NCBI GenBank assembly: GCA_020882975.1
Contig: JAHRFD010000004.1
Coordinates: 62,001 to 126,000 of the forward strand
DNA: 64,000 nucleotides
Direction of reading: 5' to 3'
Source: Microcoleus sp. EPA2
Lineage (GTDB): Bacteria; Cyanobacteriota; Cyanobacteriia; Cyanobacteriales; Microcoleaceae
Under the pieces are notes generated by a model, which was not told where the DNA came from, ran no database searches, and saw nothing but the letters and a program-made list of their open reading frames with translations. The translations under genes and the position numbers were made by a program. Of the stretch, positions 56,146-64,000 are shown piece after piece (position 1 is the stretch's first letter; every line of letters begins with the position of its first letter).

Positions 56146-56383
56146 AAGCTTGTAAAGTGGGGGTTTAAGAGTAACAAGGCATCAAAAATGGTACACCAAT
56201 AATGTCAAAAATTAGAAACTAAAAATAAAAAATAAAACTAATAACTTTTTAGCGTTTTATTTTTGAATTGGTTAAAACAGTACCTACCATCCAAGGAAAT
56301 GTCATAATTTCCTAACAACAGGGTTGAATATTCAGATTTTTCGCCCTAAGATCTAAAGTCAAAAATCTCATATCTAAAATCCA

Positions 56384-57550
56384 ATGATCAAGTTGGCAGC
56401 ACGAGTGGGCGAAGTTCCTCCTTCCATTACCTTAGCGATCGCAGCTAAGGCAAAAGCCATGAAGGCCGAGGGGATTGATGTCTGTAGTTTGAGTACAGGA
56501 GAACCAGATTTTGATACCCCAGAACATATTAAAGCAGCGGCAAAGCAAGCTTTAGATAGTGGTAAAACTAAGTATGGCCCGGCCGCTGGGGAACCGGAGT
56601 TAAAAGCTGCGATCGCCCGTAAACTCCGCGATGACAACAACCTCCACTATCAACCTGAGAATATCATTGTCAGCAACGGTGGTAAGCATTCTCTCTACAA
56701 TCTGATGATGGCTCTGATTGAGCAGGGAGACGAAGTAATTATCCCTGCTCCCTACTGGCTGAGTTATCCAGAAATGGTCAAACTAGCCAGCGGTAAACCA
56801 GTAATTGTCCAGACTGATGCTTCTACGGGATATAAAATCACCCCGGAACAACTGCGTCAAGCCATTACCCCCCGCACCAAGTTATTTGTCCTCAATTCCC
56901 CATCTAACCCTACGGGAATGGTGTATACTCCAGCGGAAATCAAAGCACTAGCAGAGGTAATTGTCGAGCGAGATATCTTAGTCGTTTCGGACGAAATTTA
57001 CGAAAAAATTATATACGACGGAGCCCAACACGTCAGCATCGGTTCCCTAGGCAAAGAAATATTCGATCGCACCATCATCAGTAGCGGTTTTGCTAAAGCT
57101 TACTCCATGACTGGCTGGCGCATCGGTTATTTAGCAGGACCGATCGAATTAATCAAAGCTACCAGTACCGTTCAAGGACATAGTACATCCAACGTGTGTA
57201 CCTTTGCACAGTACGGGGCGATCGCAGCTTTGGAAAGCAGCCAAGAATCTGTGGAAAAAATGCGTCTGGCTTTTGCCGAGCGCCGTGAAGTAATATTTGA
57301 ATTACTCGATGCTATCCCCGGAATTAGCTGCACCAAACCCGATGGTGCTTTCTATATGTTTGTCAATATCAGCAAAACTGGCATGACTTCTCTAGAATTT
57401 TCCGAAGCTTTATTAGAACAGCAAAAAGTAGCAGTTATTCCCGGTATTGCTTTTGGTGCAGATGACCACATTCGCTTGTCTTACGCCACCGATTTAGGCA
57501 CAATCAAAAAAGCTGTGGAAAGGCTTGATAAATTTATCCGCCACGTCTAA
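56384..57550 (+). CDS. aspC: pyridoxal-phosphate aspartate aminotransferase (class I)
   Basis: A 388-residue fold type I aminotransferase of the aspartate/prephenate subgroup. The substrate arginine region is near the start ([15 protein letters not shown]). The Asn and Tyr that hold PLP lie in NSPSNPTG and SDEIYEKI, and the PLP lysine is in [17 protein letters not shown]. It converts oxaloacetate/glutamate to aspartate; activity on prephenate is possible. The stop is followed by a long heptamer array. The symbol follows the usual annotation of this family. Confidence 0.9.
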   Translation: MIKLAARVGEVPPSITLAIAAKAKAMKAEGIDVCSLSTGEPDFDTPEHIKAAAKQALDSGKTKYGPAAGEPELKAAIARKLRDDNNLHYQPENIIVSNGGKHSLYNLMMALIEQGDEVIIPAPYWLSYPEMVKLASGKPVIVQTDASTGYKITPEQLRQAITPRTKLFVLNSPSNPTGMVYTPAEIKALAEVIVERDILVVSDEIYEKIIYDGAQHVSIGSLGKEIFDRTIISSGFAKAYSMTGWRIGYLAGPIELIKATSTVQGHSTSNVCTFAQYGAIAALESSQESVEKMRLAFAERREVIFELLDAIPGISCTKPDGAFYMFVNISKTGMTSLEFSEALLEQQKVAVIPGIAFGADDHIRLSYATDLGTIKKAVERLDKFIRHV

Positions 57551-57572
57551 AAATTCGTTAGTAGTCAGTGGT

Positions 57573-57776
57573 TATTTGTTGTTTGTTATTTGTTGTTTGT
57601 TGTTTGTTATTTGTTATTTGTTGTTTGTTATTTGTTATTTGTTCCCAATGACCAATGACCAATGACCAATGACCAATGACCAATGACTAATGACCAATGA
57701 CCAATGACCAATGACCAATGACCAATGACCAATGACCAATGACCAATGACCAATGACCAATAACCAATAACTACAG
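57573..57776. repeat. long STRR array: TTTGTTATTTGTTG then CCAATGA heptamers
   Basis: About 75 bp of TTTGTTA/TTTGTTG heptamers, then about 115 bp with some sixteen ACCAATG heptamers. It ends at the sigF stop codon (57771). This is the longest such array in the window and separates two convergent genes. Confidence 0.9.
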
Positions 57777-58544
57777 TTGTTTAGTCATAATCTCTTTGAG
57801 CAAATCCAGCCCCTTCTTAACACGCCGAGAAACAGTCACCGCACTAATACCCAACCGTTCAGCCGTTTCCTTCTGCGTCAAATCATAAAGAAACACAAAC
57901 TCCAATATCTCACGAGTTCGTTGTTCCAACATAGACAAAGCTTGCTGCACCCGAATTTGGTCTTCTTGAGCCAACTGAAAGCTGCGATACTTGCTATCGG
58001 GCACCAATGCTCCCAGACAAGTAGTCCCCTCATTTTCATCTTGCACCGGCGCATCCAAGCTCAGAGGTGCCCGGTTGAGGTGGGCCAGCTTAATTTCTCG
58101 CCATTCTTCCACAGAAACTTCCAACACCGCGGCAACTTCCGCATCTGTAGGATTTCGGTTGAACTGGACTTGCAAATCCTTAATCACGGATACAGATTTG
58201 CGTTCCAGCGATAACCAGTGTCTCGGAACTCGCACCGAAGGGCTTTTATCCCGTAGATAGTGCTGAATTTCCCCCCGGATGTAGGGAATTGCAAAGGAAC
58301 TAAAGGCGTGTCCCTTGGATAAATCAAACCGCTCAATCGCTCTGATCAAACCAATACACCCAACTTGCAGCAAGTCGTCGTAGCTTTCCCCGCACTGGTT
58401 GAGCCAGTGATGAACTTCTTTTCTCACCAATCCGATATTGAGTTTAACTAACTGATTGCGGACTTCATTGGATGCAGAACTTTGGTACTCGCGCAACAAT
58501 TGCAAGTTTTCGGTTTTTAGTTCGTTTGGGACTGTGGTAGACAT
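57771..58544 (-). CDS. sigF: group 3 sigma factor, SigF type
   Basis: A 257-residue alternative sigma factor of the SigB/SigF/SigG group. Region 2 is DDLLQVGCIGLIRAIERFDL; region 3 includes YLRDKSPSVRVPRHW; region 4 ends with QKETAERLGISAVTVSRRVK. In Synechocystis, SigF controls pilus genes and motility; a similar role is likely but unproven here. No anti-sigma gene is adjacent. The C-terminal stop is at the edge of the heptamer array. Confidence 0.92.
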   Translation of the reverse strand: MSTTVPNELKTENLQLLREYQSSASNEVRNQLVKLNIGLVRKEVHHWLNQCGESYDDLLQVGCIGLIRAIERFDLSKGHAFSSFAIPYIRGEIQHYLRDKSPSVRVPRHWLSLERKSVSVIKDLQVQFNRNPTDAEVAAVLEVSVEEWREIKLAHLNRAPLSLDAPVQDENEGTTCLGALVPDSKYRSFQLAQEDQIRVQQALSMLEQRTREILEFVFLYDLTQKETAERLGISAVTVSRRVKKGLDLLKEIMTKQL

Positions 58545-58984
58545 AGTGGCATGGGGGTTGGTAGAGCAGAGCAGTGATTTGGCCTTAGATGTAGATTTCT
58601 AATCTAGTCTAAAAAATTCCTATTTAATTGGTGTAATCCTAGCACTTGATAGCTGTGACAGCCGACACATCTGTTGAGCTTGGCCAAGGTGCAGTGATTT
58701 GGTGGAGTCCTGCGCGGGTATGATTTTACCCCTAGGGTCTTACAGGTATAATTTTTCGGATTTTTTACAGTGGGTATTGTAATTCACAATCTATTTTAGT
58801 GCAAGACTTTAATTAATTTAAAAATAAAATTTTACAACCCACAAACGATAATAATCAAATCATAAATGTATTGATTAGTCAACAGTCCTCAGTTACATTC
58901 CTTCCTACTGTTGGCTAATCAATAAAGAGTAGTATCTTTAGAGTAAGAAACTACTAAGCGTGCGATCGACCGTCCAGTCAAATT
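58545..58984. promoter_or_regulatory. sigF upstream / psbO downstream region with hairpin
   Basis: 440 bp. A 14-bp hairpin (GATTAGTCAACAGT at 58873-58886, ACTGTTGGCTAATC at 58907-58920) may end the psbO transcript, although no T-run follows it. The remainder is A/T-rich and should hold the sigF promoter. No coding frame is seen. Confidence 0.45.
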
Positions 58985-59827
58985 CTAGGATACAGAAGGC
59001 TCAATGCGAGCATAAAAGATGCCACGGATTTTTACATCCAAAGCAGGTCTAGCTCCCAAATCTGTATCAGAAGGCTGTATACTTTCAAAAATACCGCCAA
59101 CTTCTCCGGTGGTGTTATCTACTTTAGCAACTTGGAGAGAAATTTTACCCGCCTTGGTGCTGGTATCAGCTAACTTAACATTAGCCCGCACACGCTTGGA
59201 ATTGTCAGAAGCTGGAAGCGCTACAGCATTGTCATAGCCAGTCGCAACGCCACGACCTTTAGGGTCTAAAAAGCCAGCGCTGCGGTAAGAAGGAACGTTG
59301 AAAGTCCCTTGCAAATCTGTGGAAGTATTGATCGCAACTACTCCGGGTTCGGAAGTAGCAACTAACTCTTTAATGGTGAACAAGAAAGGTACTTGTTCTC
59401 CACCAGGTAGCTGAATCGTAATTGCTTGAAAGTCCAAGCCGTCTTCTTCTGTAAAAGTCAGAGTTCCGTCAGTACCAACCTTGAGAGTACCTTGCACTTG
59501 GTCAATGCTAGACGTGAACCGTGTCAGCAATTTACCAGGTACAAATTCTGCCTCTTGGCGTTTATTTGCTGGTTCTTCCTTAACAAAATAAGTGGTGGGC
59601 TGCAAACACAAACCAGTAAGCTTATAGGTAGCACCCGCTTCAATGGCGATCGAGCCGCGAGAAGTTTCTGCCAAGCTAGGGCAGTTATTTGCCAATCCAG
59701 TACCTCTAATCTGGTCGTAGGTGAGTAACTCCGTAGTCGCCACCGTTGTATCAGGAGCAGAAGAACAAGCAACCAGTGCACTCATGCAAAATGCTAAAAG
59801 TGCCACAATTAAAGAACGATATTTCAT
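58985..59827 (-). CDS. psbO: photosystem II manganese-stabilizing protein PsbO, with lipobox
   Basis: A 280-residue protein from ATG 59827 (MKYRSLIVALLAFCMSALVA); the upstream open frame to 60022 is not PsbO-like. PsbO stabilises the Mn cluster on the lumenal side of photosystem II. The mature part has LTYDQIRGTGLANNCPSL, the Cys pair (NNCPSL...LTGLCLQP) that forms the disulfide, and the GRGVATGYDNAVALP loop. Unusually, the signal ends in LVAC|SS, a lipobox, so the protein may be lipid-anchored; PsbO is ordinarily a soluble extrinsic protein. It is monocistronic. Confidence 0.97.
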   Translation of the reverse strand: MKYRSLIVALLAFCMSALVACSSAPDTTVATTELLTYDQIRGTGLANNCPSLAETSRGSIAIEAGATYKLTGLCLQPTTYFVKEEPANKRQEAEFVPGKLLTRFTSSIDQVQGTLKVGTDGTLTFTEEDGLDFQAITIQLPGGEQVPFLFTIKELVATSEPGVVAINTSTDLQGTFNVPSYRSAGFLDPKGRGVATGYDNAVALPASDNSKRVRANVKLADTSTKAGKISLQVAKVDNTTGEVGGIFESIQPSDTDLGARPALDVKIRGIFYARIEPSVS

Positions 59828-60204
59828 TCCAAACCTCAATATCCAACATCGGATTATATTAAGAAAAAACCCTACTTCGAGCCAAATATAATTGCTCGCG
59901 AGCAGGCTATGCCAGTCCAACCATCCGAAAGCCCTCACCGGCTTAGACTCAAAAAGTCGAGCGAGTACGGCGAAATTAAGCCATAACTTAGGATTTCTCA
60001 AAATCTGCGGATCGTAGCACAATACACATGGTACGACGGGTTGTGCTCTTTTCTTGACTTAGACTACAAATTAATATTGCCTAGGTCAACCTACTTAAGT
60101 TAGGTTGCTTATGACCCCGAATGGCGATCGCGACTAGCTCGATTTAGTCTGCTGATACTCAGATTGGGGACAAACGCCTTGTAGATTTCAAAGGAAGCAG
60201 CGGT
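59828..60204. promoter_or_regulatory. psbO promoter region
   Basis: 377 bp between psbO (minus) and a small + strand gene. The reading frame continuing upstream of psbO is not conserved. On the plus strand, TTGACTTAGACTACAAATTA near 60054 offers a possible -35, but spacing to a -10 is poor. Nothing else can be supported. Confidence 0.35.
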
Positions 60205-60567
60205 ATGGACAACGGCAAAGATTTAGAGTCAGGAAAGTTGCAGTCTCAACTGCAATCCCTGACAGAGGCGATTCGGACTTTAGCCGAAAGTTGTCAGGAA
60301 GACAGTGTGCTGCTTTTGGCTTTGCTGCGGACACTGGAAAGTTCGCACCGAGAAATTCGGGACGGTTTGTTTCAAGCGTCTTTTCCCGAAAACCGCCAAG
60401 CACTGTATAAACTGCTCAGGAATATAGAGGCCAATGGTGGCTGGCCTTACATCCACCGGATGAAACTGCGCGAGCTCTTAGGCTACACGGAAGAACTATC
60501 TCTGCTAGAAGATTCTCGAACCGAGTCTGATGGTGAATCGGCCCAGAATCCGCAAGCTCTTAAATAG
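60205..60567 (+). CDS. conserved cyanobacterial protein of unknown function
   Basis: A 120-residue soluble protein, probably all helical: a coiled-coil-like start (SQLQSLTEAIRTLAESCQED), then LLLALLRTLESSHREIRDGL and a conserved-looking middle ALYKLLRNIEANGGWPYIHR, MKLRELLGY. I believe short proteins with this pattern are common in cyanobacteria, without assigned role. The ATG follows AGGAAGCAGCGGT, a fair ribosome-binding site. It is convergent with the RTX gene. Confidence 0.6.
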   Translation: MDNGKDLESGKLQSQLQSLTEAIRTLAESCQEDSVLLLALLRTLESSHREIRDGLFQASFPENRQALYKLLRNIEANGGWPYIHRMKLRELLGYTEELSLLEDSRTESDGESAQNPQALK

Positions 60568-60640
60568 TTGTGCTGTGTATGAGTTATGAGTTTTAAATTA
60601 ACTCATAACTCATAACTAACTCGCGCGATCGGCATCTGGC

Positions 60641-62203
60641 CTAAAATCCGAAAGGTGTAGGAGGTACGGGTATCGGACTCGGCAACATCGAGGGAAATAT
60701 CGGTGTCGGGCTAGGGATAGGCAAAAGTCCGGAGGTAGGTGTTGGGGCGATCGAACTAATCGTCAGCAAAGGAGAATCCGGCAGGTTAATTGTCGGGGGA
60801 GAAGGAATCCTCGAAGCCGTCGGAGTCGGAGTTGTCGCCGTCGGAGTCGGAGTTGTCGCCGTCGGAGTCGGAGTTGTCGCCGTCGGAGTCGGAGTTGTCG
60901 TCGTCGGAGTCGGAGTTGTCGTCGTCGGAGTCGGAGTCGGAGTTGTCGCCGTCGGAGTCGGAGTCGGAGTTGTCGCCGTCGGAGTCGGAGTCGGAGTTGT
61001 CGGATCTGTAATTGTAGTGGTAACTGTAGTGGTAACTGTAGTTGTAGTTGGTCTGACAGGAACCGTCCCAGTCACAGATACAAAATCAGTAGCCTCAATT
61101 AAGCCCGCCGGAGTGTCTGTCAAAATTGCCAACAGCTTCCCGTCCTTCTTCGTCGTAATGACTGTATCCCTCCGGTTTGCACCGTTGCCTTGGGTAATTG
61201 CCAAGTCAGTAAAAGATAAATTAGTCGGCAGTCCAAAGAAATCTTCGGCCTCATTGTAATCAGTAATCAAAGCCAGACTGCCTGGTCCTGCCCCCAGCAC
61301 AAATATATCACTGCCACTTCCACCAGTCAGGGTATCTGAACCCTCACCTCCGCTCAAACAGTCATTACCCTCTGCCCCAAATAAATTGTCATTGCCAAAA
61401 CCGCCCAAAAGTGTATCGTCGCTGAGGCCGCCAGCTAAGGAATCGTCCCCAAAACCACCGTCGAGAATATCGCTGCCTTTGCCTCCAAACAGGAAATCAT
61501 TATCTTCACCTCCCTGTAGCAAATCTTCGCCTTCATCGCCCCGCATGGTATCGGAACCAGTGCCGCCAACGACTGTATCGTTAGCCTTGCCACCAAATAT
61601 CTGGTCATTGCCACCGTCTCCGTAGAGCGAATCGGTACCGGCACCACCGTATAAAGTGTCGTTCCCATCTTCACCTTTGAAGTAGTCCTTGCCATCACCG
61701 CCAAATAATTGATCGCTACCACTACCGCCGTTGAGAGAATCATCGCCGGCATCTCCGTAGAGAAAGTCGTCATCACCATTCCCAAATACCGAATCGTCGC
61801 CATCACCGCCGGTGAGGGTGTCGTTGCCAGTACCGCCAGCAATCACATCCAAACCTGCGTTGCCACGAACTAAGTCATCCCCTGCGTCTCCGAACACGGT
61901 GTCGCTATCGTCGTTGCCATCGAGGATATCGTTGCCCAAACCACCGCGAATGGAGTCATCGCCGTTGCCACCGCTGGCCGTATCGCGGCCTTGGCTGCCA
62001 ATAATTTCGTCGTTTCCTTCACCACCAAAGAGCGAATCGGCTCCATCGCCTCCAATCATTTGGTCGTTGCCACTATCGCCCTCTAGGGTGTCATCTCCTG
62101 TGGCACCCAAGAGGGTGTCATCGCCATCTAAGGCACGAATGCGATCGCCTTGGGGAGTTCCGAGCAGAAAATCATTGCTGTCTGTGCCGATTAGGTTTGC
62201 CAT
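60641..62203 (-). CDS. RTX-type calcium-binding repeat protein with Thr/Pro-rich tail
   Basis: About 520 residues from MANLIGTDSNDFLLGTPQGD (62203); the frame opens 7 codons earlier. Residues ~5-300 are GGxGxDxhx nonapeptide repeats (GGDGADSLFGGEGNDEIIG, then GGTGNDTLTGGDGDDSVFG), which form a calcium-bound beta-roll. Residues 310-385 form a small folded domain typical at the end of such proteins (DIFVLGAGPGSLALITDYNE). The last 130 residues are a Thr/Pro repeat (TTTPTPTATTPTPTATTPTP), encoded by a minisatellite, and then a Pro/Ile/Ser-rich end. Likely secreted by a type I system; no exporter gene is adjacent. Confidence 0.9.
   Translation of the reverse strand: MANLIGTDSNDFLLGTPQGDRIRALDGDDTLLGATGDDTLEGDSGNDQMIGGDGADSLFGGEGNDEIIGSQGRDTASGGNGDDSIRGGLGNDILDGNDDSDTVFGDAGDDLVRGNAGLDVIAGGTGNDTLTGGDGDDSVFGNGDDDFLYGDAGDDSLNGGSGSDQLFGGDGKDYFKGEDGNDTLYGGAGTDSLYGDGGNDQIFGGKANDTVVGGTGSDTMRGDEGEDLLQGGEDNDFLFGGKGSDILDGGFGDDSLAGGLSDDTLLGGFGNDNLFGAEGNDCLSGGEGSDTLTGGSGSDIFVLGAGPGSLALITDYNEAEDFFGLPTNLSFTDLAITQGNGANRRDTVITTKKDGKLLAILTDTPAGLIEATDFVSVTGTVPVRPTTTTVTTTVTTTITDPTTPTPTPTATTPTPTPTATTPTPTPTTTTPTPTTTTPTPTATTPTPTATTPTPTATTPTPTASRIPSPPTINLPDSPLLTISSIAPTPTSGLLPIPSPTPIFPSMLPSPIPVPPTPFGF
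60811..61010. repeat. GTCGGAGTCGGAGTTGTCGCC minisatellite within the RTX gene
   Basis: Repeats of GTCGGAGTCGGAGTTGTCGC in 18- and 24-bp versions on the plus strand, encoding the Thr/Pro tail on the minus strand. Such repeats can change length between strains without breaking the frame. Confidence 0.85.
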
Positions 62204-62495
62204 AGGGGATACACTGCTCCTCAATCAAATAATTTGTTTTAAATTAGGTCGATCGCCTTTAACACCAAGCATTATCGCTTGCCTACGTTAGCATAGTTGA
62301 GATATTGGTCTGGCTGTATGGGACTAGATAATTTTTGCCATTGTCGGGAAGTGCGATCGGGCCAATACCCAAATCCCCTACTTCCCAGAAGTTGTCATGG
62401 CCCTAAAAGAACATTAGACCTGTAGCAAAAACACTGTTAAGGGCTAGTTGGATGCCTCACCCCTACCCGCCACAATAATTATGGGATATGTCGGT
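62204..62495. other. gap between RTX gene and RNase D-like gene
   Basis: About 290 bp. It should hold the RTX gene promoter. I see no repeat, hairpin or frame that can be supported. Confidence 0.3.
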
Positions 62496-63788
62496 TCAAA
62501 ACGGAATTTCCTCATCTTCATCTTCCACCGTCTTAGCCCTCATCCGCCAACTGGTAATATACTCAATTTCCACATCAATTTGATTAATAGCTTCCCCTAA
62601 CCGTTTTTGAATATATTGAGTCAGCGTCACCCTAAAGTCCAATTCAATCCCCAGAGATTGCACCAGTCTTGCCAAACTCGCAAAATCTACTTTCATCAAA
62701 CAAGAACTCGACAGCTTAAAATGGGGAGTGTTTCCCTTGTTTTGCGCCATCATTGCTTTTTTTACACGCTCTTTTAGATGGTCAACTTCTGAATCCAAAA
62801 ATTTCCATTCAGGCAAAATTTCCTTGTACCTTTCCCCCAACACTATTAAATCATCACTCACAGGTCGTGGCGCAATTTGATTAGTTGATTTTCGCCGCTG
62901 CTGTGCGTTAAACATCAACCGCCAACTCTGCACCTCTTCTACTGCCAAAGATGGATGCTCGATCAGTTGCCCTAACTGTCTTTGAATTTCCTTTGTCAGT
63001 GTCACCGGAAAATGCAACTCAATCCTCTCAGCTTGTGTCAGATTGGCCAGGGTCATAAAATCTACTTTCATGGCGATCGAACTGGATAGCTCAAAATAAG
63101 CACTGTCTTTCAGTTTTTTGGCCACCATCCCAGTTTTAATGCGTTCTTTCACCTCAGCAAATTCTGAATCTAGGGGTTTCCACCGAGCTTCTATATTCTG
63201 ATATTTCTCCCCCAATGCAGTCAAGTTTTCACGGGCTGGATCGGGATAAGATTTGTGAAAAATTTCTAGCAAGTGGCGATGCACTCTCGCTAAATACACC
63301 ACATCCATCTTGGCATATTCTACCTGCTTTTCTGTCAGGGGACGCTTTCCCCAATCGCTCCCCTGTTCTGTTTTATCTACATAATTAATATTACAAAGTT
63401 TTTCTATTAAAGTTTTGAGTTGGCGGTTAGGTAAGGGGAGAATATAATAAGGAATTTTTCGCGAAATATTCAAAGTGCAAGTTACATTTGTGGCCTCATC
63501 ATTTCCCAAAAACCTGATGTCATAGCTGGCATTGTGCATCACTTTTTCAATATTTGGATTGACCATGATTAGGTTGATAAAATCTGTTACTAATTCCGGT
63601 TGCTCCAAAACATCGAGCAGAAAAGTAGCATCCCCAGTCAAGTCTCTAGGGTCAGCTAATACTTGAATTAGAGATAATCTGGGGTGGGATTTATAATCCG
63701 CTATTTCTGTATCAATCCACAGGATTCTAGATAGGGCAAATTTAGCGATGAGCGCTTTGATGTCGTTAGCTACTGTTAAATAAGGCAT
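62496..63788 (-). CDS. RNase D-type 3'-5' exonuclease with duplicated C-terminal domain
   Basis: About 430 residues from ATG 63788 (MPYLTVANDIKALIAKF). The DEDDy exonuclease domain is complete: ExoI D26-T-E28 (LWIDTEIADY), ExoII HNASYD (Asp90) and ExoIII YAKMD (Tyr158, Asp162). In place of the HRDC domains of RNase D there are two copies of a ~100-residue domain, residues 193-295 and 318-417, both reading GE(K/R)Y...W..LDSE...KER(I/V)K..M.A..., then F(E/K)LSSS...MKVDF..LA.L, and ending SWR. I do not recognise this domain. RNase D trims stable RNA 3' ends. Confidence 0.85.
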   Translation of the reverse strand: MPYLTVANDIKALIAKFALSRILWIDTEIADYKSHPRLSLIQVLADPRDLTGDATFLLDVLEQPELVTDFINLIMVNPNIEKVMHNASYDIRFLGNDEATNVTCTLNISRKIPYYILPLPNRQLKTLIEKLCNINYVDKTEQGSDWGKRPLTEKQVEYAKMDVVYLARVHRHLLEIFHKSYPDPARENLTALGEKYQNIEARWKPLDSEFAEVKERIKTGMVAKKLKDSAYFELSSSIAMKVDFMTLANLTQAERIELHFPVTLTKEIQRQLGQLIEHPSLAVEEVQSWRLMFNAQQRRKSTNQIAPRPVSDDLIVLGERYKEILPEWKFLDSEVDHLKERVKKAMMAQNKGNTPHFKLSSSCLMKVDFASLARLVQSLGIELDFRVTLTQYIQKRLGEAINQIDVEIEYITSWRMRAKTVEDEDEEIPF

Positions 63789-63868
63789 TTCTAGAAAATT
63801 CAACTATTAATTTGATGATATAATTATCCTATCAAAAAAATGTCTAATTATTCAGAAAATACCCAAAC

Positions 63869-63900
63869 AAAAAGCGCCCCTATTTCTAGGAGCGCTTTTT
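63869..63900 (-). terminator. intrinsic terminator of psbA
   Basis: AAAAAGCGCCCC (63869-63880) and GGAGCGCTTTTT (63889-63900) form a strong stem with A/T runs on both sides, about 20 nt after the psbA stop on the minus strand. Confidence 0.9.
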
Positions 63901-63919
63901 GTCTATCTCAAACTCAAAT

Positions 63920-64000
63920 TTAGCCATTGATAGCAGGAGCAACCACAGCCACAGGAGTAGATGCACCAGCGGCCAAGTCTAGTGGGAAGTTGTGAGCATT
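63920..64000 (-). CDS. psbA: photosystem II D1 protein, C-terminal end (partial)
   Basis: The last 26 codons and stop of psbA, running off the right edge. The sequence NAHNFPLDLAAGASTPVAVV and end APAING are the D1 C-terminus, including the processing site before the C-terminal extension: CtpA cleaves after the Ala of DLA to expose the alpha-carboxylate that binds the Mn cluster, leaving AGASTPVAVVAPAING as the removed tail. The number of psbA copies in the genome cannot be told from here. Confidence 0.97.
   Translation of the reverse strand, partial: NAHNFPLDLAAGASTPVAVVAPAING

Noticed and set aside
59828-60022. A 65-residue N-terminal extension of PsbO
   Set aside because: The standard PsbO signal peptide starts at 59827; the extension has no family similarity and would bury the signal.
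61812-62291. Plus-strand frames opposite the RTX gene (Ser/Pro/Leu-rich)
   Set aside because: They are complementary readings of the RTX glycine/aspartate repeats and end with it.

Overview
The window looks like chromosome from a filamentous, non-heterocystous cyanobacterium of the Oscillatoriales type (Microcoleus, Oscillatoria or Phormidium relatives). The evidence is psbA (3' end), psbO, apcE, a CpcS/CpeS-type bilin lyase, the cyanobacterial atp gene order, many HIP1 sites (GCGATCGC), and heptamer STRR arrays behind many stop codons. The genus is inferred from style; no 16S or other marker is present.

Layout. 0-4.6 kb: the end of an outer-membrane protein gene, a cyanobacterial unknown, a bilin lyase and a 14-blade WD40 protein. 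4.6-13.2 kb is an accessory stretch: a GTPase/DUF697 protein, DUF29, two unknowns, an AT-rich stand-alone GHKL ATPase, a small gene behind 34-bp iterons, four tandem XRE regulators at 265-bp spacing, and a DUF4160/DUF2442 pair whose first gene has an in-frame stop. 13.3-19.7 kb: the complete atp1-a-c-b'-b-delta-alpha-gamma ATP synthase operon (minus strand). 20-22.9 kb: a PEP-CTERM serine protease, narM and moaA. 23-28.5 kb is a second accessory stretch, with miniature elements, a STAND-like NTPase with 48-residue repeats, a hairpin repeat array, a dead antitoxin/PIN pair and an intact DUF433/DUF5615 pair. 28.7-48 kb is mostly housekeeping: a methyltransferase, apcE, patatin, MscS, alr, cell-surface proteins, aroE, tRNA-Ser(GCU), a two-gene photolyase-like locus and ribD. 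48-64 kb: surface proteins, an amine oxidase-like flavoenzyme, an ABC exporter, a TnpB remnant, a peptide ABC permease, apt, an aminotransferase, sigF, psbO, an RTX protein, a modified RNase D and psbA.

The most striking theme is small palindromic repeats inserted in frame inside conserved genes. aroE carries about 92 extra residues between its two domains. A methyltransferase carries two such segments, one sharing an identical 26-bp core read in the same frame as in aroE. An ABC exporter carries seven 33-bp units in its ATPase domain. The same GC-rich elements fill many intergenic regions, and one miniature element may supply the ribosome-binding site and first codons of the STAND-like gene. 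This resembles the Rickettsia palindromic elements in behaviour.

Other points of interest are the tandem XRE cluster with palindromes, the iteron-preceded small gene, a family of paired inverted repeats with variable loops, a PIN toxin whose start was apparently lost by a single transition in an ATGA overlap, a PsbO with a lipobox, and an RNase D whose C-terminus is a duplicated unknown domain.
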